A DNA stretch of 8,679 bases from Planktomarina sp. (GCA_022425445.1 JAKMFM010000246.1:1-8679), one strand, 5' to 3'; shown: positions 1 to 7,332, counted from the stretch's first letter. The notes: generated from the letters alone by a model not told the origin. Numbers and translations are program-made.

Positions 1-535
1 GCCCAAATTCAATCGCCATAGCTTTCGTGAACCCTTCGACGGCGAATTTTGAAGCGCAGTAGACCGCGCGCTCCATGCCGCCGACATGGCCCATTTGGCT
101 CGAGATATTGATCAAAGATCCCGGCCGCCCCGCCGCGATTAACCCCTTCGCCACAGCTTGGGACAGGAAATACGCGCCGCGCAAATTGACAGTCATCACA
201 GCATCAAAGTCTTCAGGCGTGGTGTCAGTGGCTTTGGAATGGCGGGCCGTGCCGGCGGAATTGATCAAAATGTCAAAGGGACCATGGCGCTCCACCGCAC
301 TTGCTGTAGCCTCTATATCCCCGACATCTAGCGCAAGCACCTCGGCGGTTTGACCAGCATCCCGCAATTGCGCTGCCGTCTTCTCCAGTTGATCGACGCG
401 CCGTGCGGCCAATGTGACCGCAGCACCGTAATCGGCAAGCGCAACGGCGCAGGCCCGGCCAATGCCGGAAGATGCCCCGGTGATCAGAGCCCTTTTGCCA
501 GTCAAATGAAAACTTGGGGTTTGCGGCAAATTCAT
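1..535 (-). CDS. Short-chain dehydrogenase/reductase (SDR), 3' end beyond window
   Basis: Classical SDR oxidoreductase, probably a cytoplasmic NADP(H)-linked dehydrogenase of a secondary alcohol or ketone. The 178 visible residues hold the complete Rossmann core. TGASSGIG (19-26) is the dinucleotide-binding glycine motif. ARR (44-46) after the second beta strand favours NADP(H) over NAD(H). N92-S-A-G is the structural NNAG motif with Ser replacing the second Asn. N117, S146, Y159 and K163 (YCASK) form the catalytic tetrad. A typical SDR is about 250 residues, so roughly 70 C-terminal residues, including the substrate-specificity region, lie left of position 1. The ATG at 535 is preceded by a weak GGAA-type ribosome site and overlaps the stop of the upstream SnoaL-like gene by ATGA, implying translational coupling. 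Being last visible in the operon, it probably acts on the imported substrate or a product of the HisD-like enzyme. Substrate unknown. Confidence 0.93.
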   Translation of the reverse strand, partial: MNLPQTPSFHLTGKRALITGASSGIGRACAVALADYGAAVTLAARRVDQLEKTAAQLRDAGQTAEVLALDVGDIEATASAVERHGPFDILINSAGTARHSKATDTTPEDFDAVMTVNLRGAYFLSQAVAKGLIAAGRPGSLINISSQMGHVGGMERAVYCASKFAVEGFTKAMAIEFG

Positions 536-1572
536 AACGGCATTCCATTGTTAAGGCTGATGGATCCACCGGGCTTGGCTTTGTTGAATTCCGCGAGCCG
601 TGCGAAGACATCAATTCCGACCTGGCGGTAAATATCCAGTAAATCGACCAAGACCCAATTTTCTCGAATAAGCCCGTTTTCCACACGCCAAAAATCTAAA
701 CTGCGCATCAGTACTTCCTGACCCAGCGGCGGCAAGCCCATCCAACCATCGCCGCTGAGGGTCAGGCGCATATTCGGCCAGCCGGTTTCACAGACATACT
801 CGCCTTCACCGATCCAATGCGACATCAAATCGCCCATCGCATCAAGCTTTCGGTCTGGCATACCGCGCAGGAAAGGAATTTGATGCCAATGCCGGAAGCC
901 AGCAATGCCGCGTCCTGTGCCTATGCCCGTTGGTCCGTACCAGTTGAAACGCGGGTGCCAATGGGTCTCAAGCTGCATGATCTCTGGGCCACCCTCAGCA
1001 GGGTGACGGCATAGATCGGTCAGCATCGAGACAACACGTTCCATCGCCGCATCGCCATTACCGGACAGGCGTAACCCGTCTTGGGTCATCGGCGCGGGGG
1101 TGCACAGAAACGCCCCAAGCTGCGGCGCCATGGGCCAGGCGTTTGCCTGCACCATGACTTCCGGAATGTCCCAGATCGCCTGCATTTCGGTGACCTTTCC
1201 CTCTTCGAGGCGGTAAAATTCGTGAAAGCGCATATGGGTGAGATGGCCCGTTGGTGGGATACCAAGCCAGGGCGCTAGAAAGCTGCCCATATAATTGCCC
1301 ATTATGCCGACCCAGTCTTGCCCCTGCGGTGTTGTGCCTGCCATCGTGATCATCTCGCGCCGTTCCAAATCAGGAAGAGCGGCGAAGAGCGGCGCACAGG
1401 CCGTTTCGTACAGCGCTTCAGGGCCGCACAGCCTCCCGAAGGGGTGACATAACTGAATATCGGCTGTCTGCGAAAACACGGTCTTGAGGCTGGACCGGAC
1501 CGGGGCTTCAGCGAAATTGGCCATTGCCAATTGAAGAGGCGCAAGGCAGGCTTTCGCCGCGGCAGGGGTCAT
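532..1572 (-). CDS. Tandem-domain SnoaL-like / NTF2-fold protein (operon copy)
   Basis: A 346-residue protein with two successive SnoaL-like (NTF2-fold) halves, about 10-150 and 175-330. Each half ends in the typical hydrophobic stretch after an aspartate: D135 in IWDIPEVMVQA and D310 in VLVDLLDIYRQVG. Other conserved points are HPFG (43-46), PMTQDGL (161-167), WYGPTGIG (211-218), GWPN (264-267) and ENW (304-306). Most of these recur in the divergent paralogue at 7399-8400, so the two genes come from a duplication. SnoaL-fold proteins include polyketide cyclases, isomerases, hydrolases and dehydratases, and the fold alone does not give the reaction. The start at 1572 is chosen because its ATGA overlaps the hisD-like stop; an in-frame ATG at 1668 would push 96 bases into that gene. 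No signal peptide, so cytoplasmic. It lies between the HisD-like enzyme and the SDR and probably shares their pathway. Confidence 0.85.
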   Translation of the reverse strand: MTPAAAKACLAPLQLAMANFAEAPVRSSLKTVFSQTADIQLCHPFGRLCGPEALYETACAPLFAALPDLERREMITMAGTTPQGQDWVGIMGNYMGSFLAPWLGIPPTGHLTHMRFHEFYRLEEGKVTEMQAIWDIPEVMVQANAWPMAPQLGAFLCTPAPMTQDGLRLSGNGDAAMERVVSMLTDLCRHPAEGGPEIMQLETHWHPRFNWYGPTGIGTGRGIAGFRHWHQIPFLRGMPDRKLDAMGDLMSHWIGEGEYVCETGWPNMRLTLSGDGWMGLPPLGQEVLMRSLDFWRVENGLIRENWVLVDLLDIYRQVGIDVFARLAEFNKAKPGGSISLNNGMPL

Positions 1573-2879
1573 TTGGCGGCCCCCCCGTAAGGTACATTCT
1601 GCCCACCATAGCGACGCACCCGGATGTTGCATTGTTCGGCATGGCCCACAAATCCTTCCAGCAGACAAAGCCTCGAACCATAGGCGCCAATCATCGCTGC
1701 GGCCTCATCGGTGAGGATTCTTTGATAGCTATGGGTCTTAAGAAATTTTCCGACCCATAGCCCGCCCGTGTAGCGCCCGGCCTTTTTTGTTGGCAGGGTA
1801 TGGTTGGTGCCAATGACCTTATCTCCGTTGGAGACATTCGTGCGCGGGCCCAAAAAGAGCGCCCCATAACAGGTCATATGCTCCAAAAACCAATCATCGC
1901 GATCCGTCATGACCTGCACATGTTCTGAGGCGATGTCATCAGCGACTTCCAGCATTTCTTGATAAGTATCGCAATAGATCACCTCGCCATAATCCCGCCA
2001 ACTGACGCTTGCGGTCGGGGCGGTCGGTAGGATCGTAAGCAAGCGGTCGATCTCGGCCAGCGTCGCTACGGCCAATTTGCGCGAATTGGTGACTAAGATG
2101 GCTGGAGAATTATAGCCATGCTCCGCTTGCCCCAGCAAATCAGTGGCACAGAGCTCGGCATCCACTGTCTCATCGGCAATCACCATGGTTTCGGTCGGGC
2201 CTGCGAAAAGATCAATTCCCACCCGACCAAAGAGCTGGCGCTTGGCTTCTGCCACAAAAGCATTGCCAGGACCGACCAGCAGGTGAACTGGTTCAATGCT
2301 CTGTGTGCCCAAAGCCATGGCACCAACGGCCTGAATACCCCCCAATACATAAATCTCATGTGCCCCGCCCAGATGCATTGCAGCTATAACGGCCGGATTG
2401 GGCTTGCCGTTAAAGGGCGGCGTGGCTGCAATGATCCGCGGCACCCCGGCAACGCTGGCTGTGGCCACGGACATATGCGCGGAGGCGACCATTGGAAACT
2501 TGCCCCCAGGAACGTAGCAGCCCACGGATTGTACCGGGATGTTTTTGTGTCCGAGGATCACACCTGGCAGGGTCTCAACCTCGATATCTTGCATGCTGTC
2601 GCGCTGGGCCTGGGCAAAATTGCGCACCTGCTCTTGGGCAAATTTGATGTCGGCCATATCTTCCGGGCTGACCTCAGCCATCAGGGCCTCGATTTCCGAG
2701 GCGGTGAGCCGATAGCTCTCGCGGTCATACCCATCGAATTTATTGGCCAATTCCCGAACAGCCACATCTCCCCGAGCCTCGATATCTTGCAAAGTTGCGG
2801 CGACCACTTCAGCCGTTTTTGCATCTTCTTCAGCACGAGCGGCATCCGACTTGCCGCGTTTGAAATATTCTACTGCCAT
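1569..2879 (-). CDS. hisD: Histidinol dehydrogenase-family protein, probably a catabolic (HpsN-like) alcohol dehydrogenase
   Basis: A 436-residue, full-length member of the HisD family, Zn- and NAD-dependent enzymes that oxidise a primary alcohol through the aldehyde to a carboxylate. By alignment with E. coli HisD the metal ligands are all present (Q251, H254, D353, H413), as are the catalytic pair E319-H320, the substrate-side H360 and E408, and the NAD-site residues Y122, Q183 and N206 in GPGN. Two differences suggest another substrate: the HisD substrate serine is T229, and the residue after the metal-ligand Asp is Lys (K354) instead of the usual Tyr. The C-terminal YTGGLWVGKFLKT stretch (370-382) is, from memory, typical of catabolic HisD relatives near transporters, the group that includes HpsN for 2,3-dihydroxypropane-1-sulfonate. 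No other his gene is visible and it follows an ABC importer, so histidine synthesis is unlikely. An AGAGGG ribosome site (2885-2890) sits 5 bases before ATG 2879. The symbol marks the family, not the pathway. Confidence 0.9.
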   Translation of the reverse strand: MAVEYFKRGKSDAARAEEDAKTAEVVAATLQDIEARGDVAVRELANKFDGYDRESYRLTASEIEALMAEVSPEDMADIKFAQEQVRNFAQAQRDSMQDIEVETLPGVILGHKNIPVQSVGCYVPGGKFPMVASAHMSVATASVAGVPRIIAATPPFNGKPNPAVIAAMHLGGAHEIYVLGGIQAVGAMALGTQSIEPVHLLVGPGNAFVAEAKRQLFGRVGIDLFAGPTETMVIADETVDAELCATDLLGQAEHGYNSPAILVTNSRKLAVATLAEIDRLLTILPTAPTASVSWRDYGEVIYCDTYQEMLEVADDIASEHVQVMTDRDDWFLEHMTCYGALFLGPRTNVSNGDKVIGTNHTLPTKKAGRYTGGLWVGKFLKTHSYQRILTDEAAAMIGAYGSRLCLLEGFVGHAEQCNIRVRRYGGQNVPYGGAAK

Positions 2880-2928
2880 TTTTACCCTCTAAAATTGTGA
2901 GCGAACCCGGTTGCCTGTCATGTCTGGA

Positions 2929-3810
2929 TCATCCTTTCACCGCGCCGGCCGTCAAACCCGAAACGATTTGCCTTTGGAAAAACATGACCAAGACAAAGAG
3001 CGGCGCAGTGGCTGAAACCACCGCAGCCACTGCGAACATCACGTTGCCCTCTTCAAACGTAGATCCCAAGAACCCGGCAATGGCTGGCACCATCGTTTGG
3101 TTGTCCTTTGACAGGAGCATCGAGGTCACCGCAAAATCGTTATAGGCGAGAAGGAAGCTGAACAGTCCGGTGGTAATAACGCCAGGCCACATGACAGGAA
3201 TTATAACATGGCGGAAGGCTTGGAACTGGGTGCAGCCATCCACCTTGGCACTTTCATCCAAATCTTTAGGGATATTGAGGAAGAAAGAGTGCAGCATCCA
3301 CAGAGTGAAGGGTTGGTTGATTGCAACCAGCACGATGATGGTGGTGGGCAAATGCCCCCAAAGGTTCCATTCAAAAAACGGCAGAAGGTAGCCTGAGACC
3401 AAGGTAATATGCGGCATTGCGCGGAACACCAGAGCAATCATCAAAAGCCAAAATGCATAATTGTGGCCAGAACGGGCCAAAGCATAGCCGCCTAAGGTCC
3501 CAAGGGTGAGTGAAATGAGCACCGTGAACAGCACCACAATCCCGGTGTTGAGCGCGGCGCGCCAGAACTCCTGCTGCACCCAAGCGCCCTCGTACCCGGC
3601 GCCGGTGAACAGCCCGCCCGTTTCAATCGCTGTGCGCGTCCCATTAAGCGCATACCGCCAATCGGCTTTTGAGAAAAAATCACCCTGCACTTTGAAGGAG
3701 CCCCAAAGCGTCCAGACAAATGGAAATGCCGCAATAAAGACCCAGATCAGCACAAAGCCGGTTGAGGCGATCATCAGCGGCTTTGAAGCTCTGTTTGCGC
3801 GGCTGGTCAT
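2929..3810 (-). CDS. ABC transporter inner-membrane permease, MalG/UgpE type
   Basis: A 293-residue permease of the carbohydrate-uptake (CUT1) type, the second membrane subunit of the importer. About six membrane segments are visible, near 16-36, 85-110, 118-140, 154-176, 203-224 and 258-279. The cytoplasmic EAA loop, which docks on the ATPase, begins at E186 (DESAKVDGCTQFQAFRHVIIP) with the conserved D191-G192 and P205. A roughly 45-residue periplasmic stretch (40-84) separates segments 1 and 2. The start at 3810 is supported by GGGAAGG (3818-3824) 7 bases upstream and by the TAATG junction with the preceding permease, one base shared. An in-frame ATG at 3840 would overlap that gene by 31 bases and is less likely. 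A 49-base gap separates it from the HisD-like gene. Substrate is unknown, but CUT1 systems move sugars, polyols and glycerol-phosphate-like solutes. Confidence 0.93.
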   Translation of the reverse strand: MTSRANRASKPLMIASTGFVLIWVFIAAFPFVWTLWGSFKVQGDFFSKADWRYALNGTRTAIETGGLFTGAGYEGAWVQQEFWRAALNTGIVVLFTVLISLTLGTLGGYALARSGHNYAFWLLMIALVFRAMPHITLVSGYLLPFFEWNLWGHLPTTIIVLVAINQPFTLWMLHSFFLNIPKDLDESAKVDGCTQFQAFRHVIIPVMWPGVITTGLFSFLLAYNDFAVTSMLLSKDNQTMVPAIAGFLGSTFEEGNVMFAVAAVVSATAPLFVLVMFFQRQIVSGLTAGAVKG

Positions 3811-4838
3811 TATATCGCCTTCCCTTTGAAGTCCCGCCATGTGCGGATCAAAACTGGCAAAAGCAAGATCGTCACGCCCAGTATTGTCAAAACTGATGTG
3901 GCCGCAGCAGAGTTGAATCGCATGACATCGCCCCGCAAATCATTAAAAATGATGAAGGATAACGATGTCGCATTCGCCTGGGCGGAAAAGCCGACGATGG
4001 GCTCAAAGACGCGAAAATTATCCATCAGTTGGATTAACGAGATAAAGATCACCAAAGGCATCAGATGTGGGATCACCACATAGCGCAACTGCTGCCAACG
4101 GTTTGCGCCGTCGATCTGCGCCGCTTCCAAGGAATCCGAATTTACCGTTTGCAAGCCCGCGTAAAACACCACAAAGGCAAAAGGGGCTGAATGCCAAATG
4201 CCATAAACGATCAAGGTCATCCAGGTCAGCGCCGGAGAGGCTTTGAGCGACAGCTCAGGATCGTCGAAAAAATATTGCAAAGATTTGCCGATGATCCCCT
4301 GCGCATCGATCATCCAAAATAAAATGAGAGAGCCAATTAATGGGGTAACGATCATGGGCAAAAGGGACACAAAGATTGTTGGCCCTTTCAGGATCGGAGT
4401 GACCCGGTTCACGCCCAGCGCAATTGCAAGTCCCAGCACGATGACCAGCGGCGTGACAACGAAAGTGTAAACCAAAGTAAAGCCAATAGCCTTATACAAT
4501 GGCAAATTGTAAAGATCGGCCAAGAACCCGCCCAGCGAGCTTCGTTCTTGCCAGGCCTGCGCGACTTCCGCTGTGGCCAGATGGCCGCGGTCAAAATAGG
4601 TTTTCAATCCATTGAAACGTCCCAAAGGTTTTTGGTCGCGCAACACTCGCGTCGCTTCGGCGTCTACGGTTGTTTCTTCTTTGCATCCAAAGGGACCGCA
4701 ATTTTTTGTGACCTTTAAGACTTGTTCATGTTCAATATGCAAAGATTGCACCGCCACAGAAACAAGCGGCAAAGCAATGAACAGGAGCATTGCGGCCAAA
4801 GAGGGCAAAATAAACCAAAAGAAGGTGCGATGTGCCAT
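3810..4838 (-). CDS. ABC transporter inner-membrane permease, MalF/UgpA type
   Basis: The first membrane subunit of the importer, 342 residues from ATG 4838. Membrane segments lie near 9-31, 117-142, 154-177, 203-229, 258-275 and 311-332. The EAA loop is at 238-257 (EAAQIDGANRWQQLRYVVIP). About 85 residues between segments 1 and 2 form a large periplasmic region, as in MalF, carrying C47 and C52 (NCGPFGC), close enough to pair in the oxidising periplasm. The start is uncertain: neither candidate has a clear ribosome site. GTG 4895 would add a 19-residue polar N-terminus but lies inside a perfect stem-loop (4872-4897), so ATG 4838 is preferred. The frame is open back to the TAA of the binding-protein gene and is the same frame as that gene. 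It ends by TAATG overlap with the second permease. Partners: the binding protein, the other permease and the ATPase of this operon. Confidence 0.9.
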   Translation of the reverse strand: MAHRTFFWFILPSLAAMLLFIALPLVSVAVQSLHIEHEQVLKVTKNCGPFGCKEETTVDAEATRVLRDQKPLGRFNGLKTYFDRGHLATAEVAQAWQERSSLGGFLADLYNLPLYKAIGFTLVYTFVVTPLVIVLGLAIALGVNRVTPILKGPTIFVSLLPMIVTPLIGSLILFWMIDAQGIIGKSLQYFFDDPELSLKASPALTWMTLIVYGIWHSAPFAFVVFYAGLQTVNSDSLEAAQIDGANRWQQLRYVVIPHLMPLVIFISLIQLMDNFRVFEPIVGFSAQANATSLSFIIFNDLRGDVMRFNSAAATSVLTILGVTILLLPVLIRTWRDFKGKAI

Positions 4839-4871
4839 GCGTGGGTTTGAATCCAAATTCGGTGGGGGAAC

Positions 4872-4897
4872 GGGTGAAGCCGCAAAAGGCTTCACCC
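4872..4897 (-). promoter_or_regulatory. Perfect stem-loop between binding-protein and permease genes
   Basis: Read on the minus strand, GGGTGAAGCC and GGCTTCACCC form a perfect 10-bp inverted repeat around a 6-base loop. It begins 16 bases after the solute-binding-protein stop and precedes the first permease gene. No T-run follows, so it is not a canonical intrinsic terminator. In malE-malF type operons, hairpins at this place protect the upstream mRNA or partly attenuate transcription, giving more binding protein than membrane subunits. That role is inferred here; the repeat itself is seen directly. Confidence 0.7.
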
Positions 4898-4913
4898 AGA
4901 TCTGTGGCAGGTC

Positions 4914-6146
4914 TTACTTTAGGAAGCCTTTTTCCTTAGCTGCTGCGGTATAGGCCGCTTCAACATCAGCTAAGGCTTGCTCCGCGGTTTCTGAACCTTG
5001 CAGAAATTCGGTGATTTCCGCGCCCAAAGCCCCATGCAGCAAGCCCATGTAGGGCAGCATTGGATATGGGTTTGCGCCAGACATGGCTGTTGCCGATACA
5101 CCAGCGGAAGCGGCGCTGGGCTCATAAACTGCGCTGAGCCATACGGCGGCGTCGTTATTGGCACGCACCACATCATCGGAAATGCCGTTGACCAAGGCCA
5201 CAAAGGTGGCTTCAGCATCGGCATCACTGACATTGGCCGAAATAGTAAAGCCATCCCACCAGAGTGTTGAGGCCACATTGTCGCCCATCAATGTTGGAGC
5301 ACCGGTCAGAACGGTGGAGCCGGTCACCGCTTCGGTTGAGCCTTCGTCATCCAAAATTGGGCCGCCGCGCGATCCCCACATGATGCCAAGCGCGGCTTGG
5401 CCGGCTTCCCAGACTGCGGCTGTGGCGTTGGAATCATAGGTTAAATAATCCGGGTTGGAATATTCGGTCAAAGATTTCAGCATATTGAGCGCTGCAACCC
5501 CGTGGTCGTTGTTGATCGCCACCTCTGCGGTCCCCGCTTTGAAGAATGGCGCGCCTGTGCCCATATACATGTTCACAAATTCCTCACCCAGGTTCCAGCC
5601 GGTCTTGGTGTTCATGATCACTGGGTGATCCATGAGCCCTGCGGATTTGATTTTCGCAGCTGCGGCCAAAACGTCTTCATAGCTCTTGGGAGGCTGTACA
5701 CCAGCGGCCGCCAGAACATCTGATCGGTAGAACAAATGCTGTGCGTTGGCCATGAAGGCCACGGCCATGACTTTGCCATCAATGGTGATCAGTTGAGAAG
5801 GCTGAAGACCTTCTCCATGTTTGGCAACAAGATCATCCAAGGACCGGATAAGCCCATCATTGAGCAAGGGCACAATTGAGCTGTTGGCAACAATAGCGGA
5901 AGAATACTGCGCCGGATTGGCGGTCAATGCGGCGACCTGGAGATCTCGGTGTTCCGTGGTGAGATTCGCGCTGACGGTCACGCCATCCCCCGCGCATTCG
6001 CTGGCACCGGCTACGACCGCTTGGATCGCGGCAAAATCATTGCCCAGAATATTCACATTTCCTGCGGACAGACCACAACCGGCAAGTGCGGTTGTCCCTG
6101 AAAGCACGGTCACCGCTCCGGCGACAGCTAGTTTCTTTAAAAACAT
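4914..6146 (-). CDS. Extracellular solute-binding protein, family 1 (ABC importer)
   Basis: The periplasmic ligand-capturing protein of the importer, 410 residues, of the SBP_bac_1 (MalE/UgpB-like) family. It opens with a signal peptide: basic MFLKK, a hydrophobic core to about residue 17, then TTALA with likely signal peptidase I cleavage after A22. The next residues (LAGC, 21-24) also fit a lipobox, but the precursor has exactly two cysteines, C24 and C51, so a disulfide in the mature periplasmic protein is equally plausible. Visible family-like stretches include NVNILGNDFAAIQ (30-42) near the start and a tryptophan/tyrosine-rich middle and C-terminal half that could line a sugar- or polyol-type site. 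ATG 6146 is strongly supported by AGGGAGA 5 bases upstream and by the signal peptide directly after it; an in-frame ATG at 6206 would bury the signal peptide. It lies second in the operon, between ATPase and permeases. The ligand cannot be deduced. Confidence 0.94.
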   Translation of the reverse strand: MFLKKLAVAGAVTVLSGTTALAGCGLSAGNVNILGNDFAAIQAVVAGASECAGDGVTVSANLTTEHRDLQVAALTANPAQYSSAIVANSSIVPLLNDGLIRSLDDLVAKHGEGLQPSQLITIDGKVMAVAFMANAQHLFYRSDVLAAAGVQPPKSYEDVLAAAAKIKSAGLMDHPVIMNTKTGWNLGEEFVNMYMGTGAPFFKAGTAEVAINNDHGVAALNMLKSLTEYSNPDYLTYDSNATAAVWEAGQAALGIMWGSRGGPILDDEGSTEAVTGSTVLTGAPTLMGDNVASTLWWDGFTISANVSDADAEATFVALVNGISDDVVRANNDAAVWLSAVYEPSAASAGVSATAMSGANPYPMLPYMGLLHGALGAEITEFLQGSETAEQALADVEAAYTAAAKEKGFLK

Positions 6147-6151
6147 TTTAT

Positions 6152-6158
6152 TCTCCCT
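6152..6158 (-). promoter_or_regulatory. Strong ribosome binding site of the solute-binding-protein gene
   Basis: AGGGAGA on the minus strand, 5 bases before ATG 6146. It is among the best Shine-Dalgarno matches in the window. It fixes the start at the signal peptide rather than at the in-frame ATG at 6206 and fits the high expression expected of a binding protein. Confidence 0.75.
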
Positions 6159-6198
6159 ATGTTTTGATGCGCTCTGCAATTTGGCATCTATTGTCCCG

Positions 6199-6214
6199 CG
6201 GCACATTTATGCCG
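6199..6214 (-). other. Small inverted repeat in the 84-base gap between ATPase and binding-protein genes
   Basis: CGGCA and TGCCG on the minus strand pair around a 6-base loop, and GC bases outside add pairing after one mismatch. It lies 16 bases beyond the ATPase stop and 52 bases before the binding-protein start. It could be an mRNA-processing or stabilising hairpin, but a 5-bp stem may be chance. No clear promoter is seen in this gap. Confidence 0.25.
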
Positions 6215-6230
6215 AGGGTATGAACGGAGA

Positions 6231-7283
6231 TTACTCTCCAATACGCGCCCCTGTTTGATGATCAAACAGATGACAAATCTTTGTTGGAACTTCGATGAAT
6301 ACCTCATCGTGTATCGCGGCTCGAAAGCCCTTATCGGCCTTAACGCTGACCAGAGCCTCATTGATGCGGATCGTGGCCATAGTGGCGTCGCCCAATAGCT
6401 CGATGGAATAGATAGGCGCGCGAATCTGTCCGCTCTCCTTTTGCGCGATTTGGGCATCCTCTGCCCGAAAACCCAAGGTGACCGGGCCATCAGGGCCGCG
6501 CAATTCGTCAATCTCCACCCCTGGCGCCGTGAAGCGACCATTTTGCAAGTGCCCCTCAATTAAGTTCATGGCGGGACTGCCAATAAAACTGGCAACAAAA
6601 CTATTGGCAGGGCGATCGTAAATTTCTGTTGGACTGCCAACCTGCTGAACAATGCCTTTTTCCATTACAACCACGCGATCTGCCAAAGTCATGGCCTCGA
6701 TTTGATCGTGGGTCACATAGACGGTGGTGACTGCCAGCTCATGGCTGAGATTCTTGATCTGGGCCCGTGTCGAGACCCGCAATTTTGCGTCAAGATTAGA
6801 CAGAGGCTCATCCATCAAAAACACATTTGGTTCACGCACAATCGCGCGGGCCAAAGCCACCCGTTGGCGCTGCCCTCCGGACAACTCTGCCGGCTTGCGA
6901 TGCAAGAAGGGATCAAGCTCGACCATTGCGCTGGCGCGGCGAATTTTGGCGTCATGCGTTTTGGGGTCAACCCCACGCACCTTTAGTGGAAAACGGATGT
7001 TTTCATAGACATTCATATTTGGGTAGAGCGCATAGGATTGAAAGACCATCGCGACATCCCGATCCTTCGGCTGCAGGTCGTTCACCACTTTGCCATCAAT
7101 CAAAATATCGCCTTCAGTCGCATCTTCTAGCCCGGCAATCATGCGCATGGTGGTGGTCTTGCCACAGCCCGAAGGGCCGAGCAGAACCAAAAACTCTTTA
7201 TCCGCAATGGTCAGATCAAAGTTGTCAACCCCGACGAAAGTGCCCCATCTCTTGGAAAGATTTCGCAGCTGAATTTCAGCCAT
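6231..7283 (-). CDS. ABC transporter ATP-binding protein, MalK/UgpC type
   Basis: A 350-residue ATPase that drives the importer from the cytoplasmic side. All nucleotide-binding motifs are intact: aromatic A-loop W13, Walker A GPSGCGKT (36-43), Q-loop Q82, signature LSGGQ (134-138), Walker B VFLMDEP (154-160), D-loop D165 and H-loop H192. The C-terminal part from about 240 fits the OB/TOBE-like regulatory domain of the CUT1 ATPases, including GFRAEDAQIA. Length matches MalK/UgpC (350-370). The start is placed at ATG 7283 (MAEIQLRNLSKRW), with GGGAGAG (7293-7299) 9 bases upstream. An in-frame ATG at 7313 would add 10 residues but touches the putative operator at 7313-7332 and is rejected. It is the first gene of the minus-strand operon, a less common position than last in such operons. 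The substrate specificity lies in the binding protein and permeases, not here. Confidence 0.95.
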   Translation of the reverse strand: MAEIQLRNLSKRWGTFVGVDNFDLTIADKEFLVLLGPSGCGKTTTMRMIAGLEDATEGDILIDGKVVNDLQPKDRDVAMVFQSYALYPNMNVYENIRFPLKVRGVDPKTHDAKIRRASAMVELDPFLHRKPAELSGGQRQRVALARAIVREPNVFLMDEPLSNLDAKLRVSTRAQIKNLSHELAVTTVYVTHDQIEAMTLADRVVVMEKGIVQQVGSPTEIYDRPANSFVASFIGSPAMNLIEGHLQNGRFTAPGVEIDELRGPDGPVTLGFRAEDAQIAQKESGQIRAPIYSIELLGDATMATIRINEALVSVKADKGFRAAIHDEVFIEVPTKICHLFDHQTGARIGE

Positions 7284-7312
7284 TGTTTGATACTCTCCCG
7301 CAGCCAGAATCA

Positions 7313-7332
7313 TTTTGCAAACGTATTCAAAT
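7313..7332. promoter_or_regulatory. Putative LacI-family operator A (ATPase side)
   Basis: TTTTGCA, then AACGTA, then TTCAAAT: an imperfect palindrome (5 of 7 arm positions match) with a central CG at 7322-7323. It is 30 bases upstream of the ATPase start and would lie over the predicted transcription start of the minus-strand operon. It shares the arm sequence and the spacer pattern A-R-CGTA with operator B, 56 bp away centre to centre. LacI-family operators are typically about 20-bp palindromes with a central CG. The regulator is not in the window. Confidence 0.62.

Noticed and set aside
1573..1668. Upstream in-frame start (ATG 1668) for the operon SnoaL-like protein
   Set aside because: It would overlap the HisD-like gene by about 100 bases and add a cysteine-rich tail absent from the paralogue; ATG 1572 gives an ATGA junction.
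2118..2900. Long 260-codon plus-strand frame opposite the HisD-like gene
   Set aside because: It lies antisense inside a gene with full catalytic motifs; the translation is rich in His, Cys and Gly with no domain, as expected for the reverse frame of a coding sequence.
4872..4897. Stem-loop as a Rho-independent terminator
   Set aside because: No T-run follows on the transcribed strand and the permease genes downstream need the same transcript.
6147..6206. Upstream in-frame start (ATG 6206) for the binding protein
   Set aside because: It would place 20 polar residues before the signal peptide; AGGGAGA supports ATG 6146.
7284..7313. Upstream in-frame start (ATG 7313) for the ATPase
   Set aside because: ATG 7283 has a good GGGAGAG site and begins at the usual family N-terminus; ATG 7313 touches operator A.
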